Assembly (NCBI RefSeq): GCF_021298855.1
Contig: NZ_JAJTHI010000016.1
Coordinates: 34,860 to 98,859 of the forward strand
Direction of reading: 5' to 3'
Source of the DNA: Gemmatimonas sp.
Lineage (GTDB): Bacteria > Gemmatimonadota > Gemmatimonadetes > Gemmatimonadales > Gemmatimonadaceae
Length of the DNA: 64,000 nt
Position 1 is the first letter of the stretch, and every line of letters begins with the position of its first letter. A model generated the notes under the pieces. The model had not been told where the DNA came from and made no database searches. It saw only the letters and a list, made by a program, of their open reading frames with translations. Made by a program: the position numbers and the translations under genes. Positions 61,368 to 64,000 of this stretch are shown piece after piece.

Positions 61368-64000
61368 ATGTCGTTTTCCGCTACGCCCCCGGAAGGATTG
61401 GTCACGCTGTCCGCGAACGCGCGGACGGTGCTCGAAAAGCGCTATCTCGTGAAGGACAAGTCCGGCACACCGGTGGAGCGGCCGGAGGACATGTTCTGGC
61501 GCGTGGCCACGGTGGTGGCCGAGGCCGACCGCCGCTACGGGGCCAGTGACGGGGCGGTGCAGGCGTTGGCCGAGGAGTTCTACTTCCTCATGACGCAGCG
61601 GCGGTTCGAGCCCAACTCGCCCACCCTCATGAACGCCGGGCGTCCGCTCGGGCAGCTCTCCGCCTGCTTCGTGCTGCCGGTGGATGACGCGCTCAGCAAC
61701 GGCCAGAGCGGCATTTACGATACGCTGCGCAGCATGGCGCTCATTCACCAGAGCGGCGGTGGCACGGGCTTCTCGTTCTCGCGCCTGCGCGCCAAGGGGA
61801 GCATGGTGCGCAGCACCACCGGCGTCGCCAGCGGGCCGGTGAGCTTCATGGAACTGTACGATGGCAGCACGAACGCGGTGAAGCAGGGCGGTACGCGGCG
61901 TGGCGCCAACATGGGCATCTTGCGCGTCGATCACCCCGATGTGCTGGAGTTCATCAAGGCCAAGGAAGACCTCACCAAGATCACCAATTTCAATATCTCG
62001 GTGGGGATCACCACGAAGTTCATGGACGCCGTGAAGGCGGACGGCCAGTACGATCTGATCGACCCGGCGAACGGTCAGGTGTGCGGCCAGCTGCGTGCCC
62101 GCGACGTGTGGGACACGATGATCCTGGGCGCGTGGCGCACCGGTGAGCCCGGCGTGTTCTTCATCGACGAGGCCAACCGTTACAACCCGGTGCCGCACCT
62201 CGGCAATTACGAGGCGACGAACCCGTGTGTCACCGGTGACACGCTGGTGAGCACGACGCAGGGACTCGTGCCCATCGCGCAGCTGTGTGAGCGCGGTGAG
62301 GCCATGCCGGTCACGCTCGACTCGCGGTTCAGTGCGGGGAAGGTGGGGCCGGCCGGTGTGCCATTTCAGAGTGGCGTGAAGCCGGTGTTCAAGGTCGTCA
62401 CTCGCGAAGGCTACGAGATTCGTGTCACTGCCGACCACCGCTTCATGACCGCGCGCGGCTGGGTGGAAGCGCAGGACCTGCGTGAAGGGGACGCGCTGCA
62501 TATCCAGAACACCAAGGGTGGCTTCGGTACGCAGGGCACCAGTGAAGAGGGGCGGGTGCTGGGGTGGCTCATTGCCGATGGGCACATCACCGGCGACAGC
62601 GGTCATGGTGCGGTGCTTGGCTTCTGGGGCAGCGACCGTGAAGTGGCCCCGTCATTCGCGCGCGACGTGAACGACATGCTGGGCGTTGGCGATGGCGCGG
62701 GCCGCGCGGTGGGTGTGGTGGAGATTCCATCGCGCGAGATGGCGACAGTGAGCAGCGCCCGCTTGCGCGCGATGGTGGCCGAACGGTTCGGTGTGACGGC
62801 AGAAACCAAACTCGATCGTGTACCGGCCGCGGTGCTCGCTGGCAGCGAAAGCATGCAGCAGGGCTTCCTGCAGGCGCTCTTTTCCGCTGATGGCCATGTG
62901 AGCGGCACGGTGGCCAAAGGCGTAAGCGTGCGCCTCACCAGCGTATCCGTGGCGTTGCTGCAGGACGTGCAGCGCATGCTGCTCAATTTCGGCATCGCGT
63001 CCCGCCTCTATCAGGAGCGCCACGCTGCCCGCACCGTGGAGTTCAACGGCGTGGCCAGCGAGTGCCAGGCCGATCACGATCTGGTGATCTCCCGCGACAA
63101 CGTGCTGCGCTTCGCGGAAGAGATCGGATTCCTCACGAAGGCCAAGAACAACGCACTGGTGCAGCGTCTCGCCAGCTACGGCGCGCGCGGCCCGTACCGT
63201 GAGAGCTTCACGGCCCGCTTCGCCTCCCTGGTGCCGGCCGGTGAAGAGATGGTGTACGACCTTACGGAGCCGCTCACGCACTCGTTTATTGGCAACGGCT
63301 TCGTGGTGCACAACTGTGGTGAGCAGCCGCTGCTGGCCTACGACGTGTGCAACCTGGGGTCGGTGAATGTGGGGCACTACGTGCAGCACGGCGTGGTGGA
63401 CTGGGACGCCATGCGGCGCGACATCGCGCTCAGCACGCATTTCCTCGACAACATCATCGACGTCAACCAGTATCCGCTCCCCGAAATCGACGCGCTGAGC
63501 AAGCGTATCCGGCGCATCGGCCTGGGCGTGATGGGCTTCGCCGACATGCTCGTGCGGCTGGGCATTCCCTACGACAGCCCGGAAGGGGTGGAGATGGGGC
63601 GCAAGGTCATGGAGTTCCTCGACGTCGAGGGCAAGAAGGAAAGCGAGCGGCTGGCCAAGGAGCGTGGCGCCTTCCCCGAGTGGGCGCGCTCCATCTGGGG
63701 CCCCGACGACACGTGTGCGCGTGATGCCAACGGGCAGCGCATTCGCCCCATGCAGCTGCTGCGCAACTGCAACGTGACCACGGTGGCGCCCACGGGCACC
63801 ATTTCCATCATTGCCGGGTGCAGCTCGGGGCTGGAGCCGCTGTTCGCGGTGGCGTTCATGCGCAACCAGGCCGGCGTGATGATGCCCGATGTGAACGAAG
63901 ACTTCGTGGCCATCGCCAAGGCTGAAGGCTGGTACAGCGACGAGCTCATGGAGCGCATTGCCAAGACCGGCAGTGTGAACCACGCCGAAGTGCCGGTGCG
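61368..64000 (+). CDS. nrdJ: Class II (cobalamin-dependent) ribonucleotide reductase, partial, with intein
   Basis: The enzyme makes deoxyribonucleotides from ribonucleotides with a radical from adenosylcobalamin and is needed for DNA synthesis. The first 286 residues hold PNSPTLMNAGRPLGQLSACF with the redox cysteine, HQSGGGTGFSFSRLRAKGS and QGGTRRGANMGILRVDHPDV, all standard for this family. Residues 287-649 are an intein (separate entry). The extein continues CGEQPLLAYDVCNLGSVNV, so the joined sequence is ATNPCGEQPLL with the thiyl-radical cysteine. Later AVAPTGTISIIAG-like TVAPTGTISIIAGCSSGLEP is also typical. The reading frame is open at the window end. An AGGTG site lies 9 bases before the ATG. 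Confidence 0.95.
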   Translation, partial: MSFSATPPEGLVTLSANARTVLEKRYLVKDKSGTPVERPEDMFWRVATVVAEADRRYGASDGAVQALAEEFYFLMTQRRFEPNSPTLMNAGRPLGQLSACFVLPVDDALSNGQSGIYDTLRSMALIHQSGGGTGFSFSRLRAKGSMVRSTTGVASGPVSFMELYDGSTNAVKQGGTRRGANMGILRVDHPDVLEFIKAKEDLTKITNFNISVGITTKFMDAVKADGQYDLIDPANGQVCGQLRARDVWDTMILGAWRTGEPGVFFIDEANRYNPVPHLGNYEATNPCVTGDTLVSTTQGLVPIAQLCERGEAMPVTLDSRFSAGKVGPAGVPFQSGVKPVFKVVTREGYEIRVTADHRFMTARGWVEAQDLREGDALHIQNTKGGFGTQGTSEEGRVLGWLIADGHITGDSGHGAVLGFWGSDREVAPSFARDVNDMLGVGDGAGRAVGVVEIPSREMATVSSARLRAMVAERFGVTAETKLDRVPAAVLAGSESMQQGFLQALFSADGHVSGTVAKGVSVRLTSVSVALLQDVQRMLLNFGIASRLYQERHAARTVEFNGVASECQADHDLVISRDNVLRFAEEIGFLTKAKNNALVQRLASYGARGPYRESFTARFASLVPAGEEMVYDLTEPLTHSFIGNGFVVHNCGEQPLLAYDVCNLGSVNVGHYVQHGVVDWDAMRRDIALSTHFLDNIIDVNQYPLPEIDALSKRIRRIGLGVMGFADMLVRLGIPYDSPEGVEMGRKVMEFLDVEGKKESERLAKERGAFPEWARSIWGPDDTCARDANGQRIRPMQLLRNCNVTTVAPTGTISIIAGCSSGLEPLFAVAFMRNQAGVMMPDVNEDFVAIAKAEGWYSDELMERIAKTGSVNHAEVPV
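62226..63314 (+). other. Intein with LAGLIDADG endonuclease in NrdJ
   Basis: The 363-residue intein begins with the nucleophile CVTGDTLVSTTQGLVPI (block A). Block B is VTADHRFMTARGWVEAQDL, with the T..H pair. A dodecapeptide endonuclease follows: LGWLIADGHITGD and LQALFSADGHVSG carry the two catalytic aspartates. The C-terminal splicing block is VYDLTEPLTHSFIGNGFVVHN, ending in HN before the extein cysteine. All parts needed for splicing are present, so the element looks active. Insertion is directly in front of the catalytic cysteine. Confidence 0.95.

Noticed and set aside
61210..61452. 80-codon plus-strand frame before and overlapping nrdJ
   Set aside because: Overlaps the clear nrdJ start and has no supporting motif.

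Overview
This 64 kb window comes from a GC-rich, diderm (outer-membrane) bacterium. I infer a member of Gemmatimonadota, close to Gemmatimonas. The case rests on gene content: a large TonB-dependent receptor with a carboxypeptidase-like N-terminal domain, a DUF1592/DUF1552/ankyrin trio, a heterodimeric M16B protease pair, an Omp85-like barrel, several lipoproteins, and very high third-position GC. There is no rRNA, tRNA, CRISPR array or prophage that I can recognise. The sequence is ordinary chromosome with a single insertion sequence.

Layout. 0-4.7 kb: a partial amidase and a lipase-like hydrolase (minus), then argG with a strong terminator, then a double-VOC protein. 4.9-6.6 kb: a secreted lectin-like protein and a ketopantoate-reductase-family enzyme. 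6.9-13 kb: an operon of an exported DUF1592-type haem-motif protein, a Tat-type DUF1552 protein and an exported ankyrin protein. 13-18.6 kb: an exported protein of unknown role, a divergent creatininase-family protein, a DUF5916 outer-membrane protein and a lipoprotein. 18.6-25.1 kb (minus): a polysaccharide deacetylase, a propeller-like exported protein and a 1,248-residue TonB receptor with an unexpected C-terminal domain. 25.1-30.7 kb: a repeat-dense non-coding block, murB, two M16 subunits and a DUF429 protein. 30.8-38.7 kb: an exported Gfo/Idh/MocA oxidoreductase, the compact his operon hisC-hisH-hisA-hisB-hisF-hisN-hisIE (minus) and a divergent aminotransferase. 38.8-44.3 kb: YceI, an acidic protein of unknown function, a Fur-family regulator, CcdA, an ABC exporter and a glycine-zipper lipoprotein. 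44.4-45.8 kb: an IS256-family element. 45.9-55.6 kb: a cell-wall and peptide region with gamma-glutamyltransferase, the murQ-anmK-nagZ recycling operon, a PP2C phosphatase and an amidase lipoprotein. 55.6-60.8 kb: a metallopeptidase/propeller/barrel gene split by one base, a barrel-less TonB-plug protein and a gamma-carbonic anhydrase. 61.4 kb to the end: a class II ribonucleotide reductase interrupted by a LAGLIDADG intein at its catalytic cysteine; the gene runs off the window.

Common threads. Many intergenic regions carry long imperfect inverted repeats built of short reiterated words, different in each region (3.8, 13.1, 21.3, 25.4, 29.8 and 58.7 kb), and two carry pure direct repeats (12 bp next to the hisC start codon, 13 bp beside the IS). 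Adjacent genes are tightly packed, often with 1-4 nt overlaps, so most functional groups are probably co-translated. The most unusual protein-level observations are the Spy-like C-terminal extension on the TonB receptor, the peptidase-propeller-Omp85 fusion with its frameshift at a G6 slippery site, the creatininase-family protein lacking several metal ligands, and the shortened HisB.
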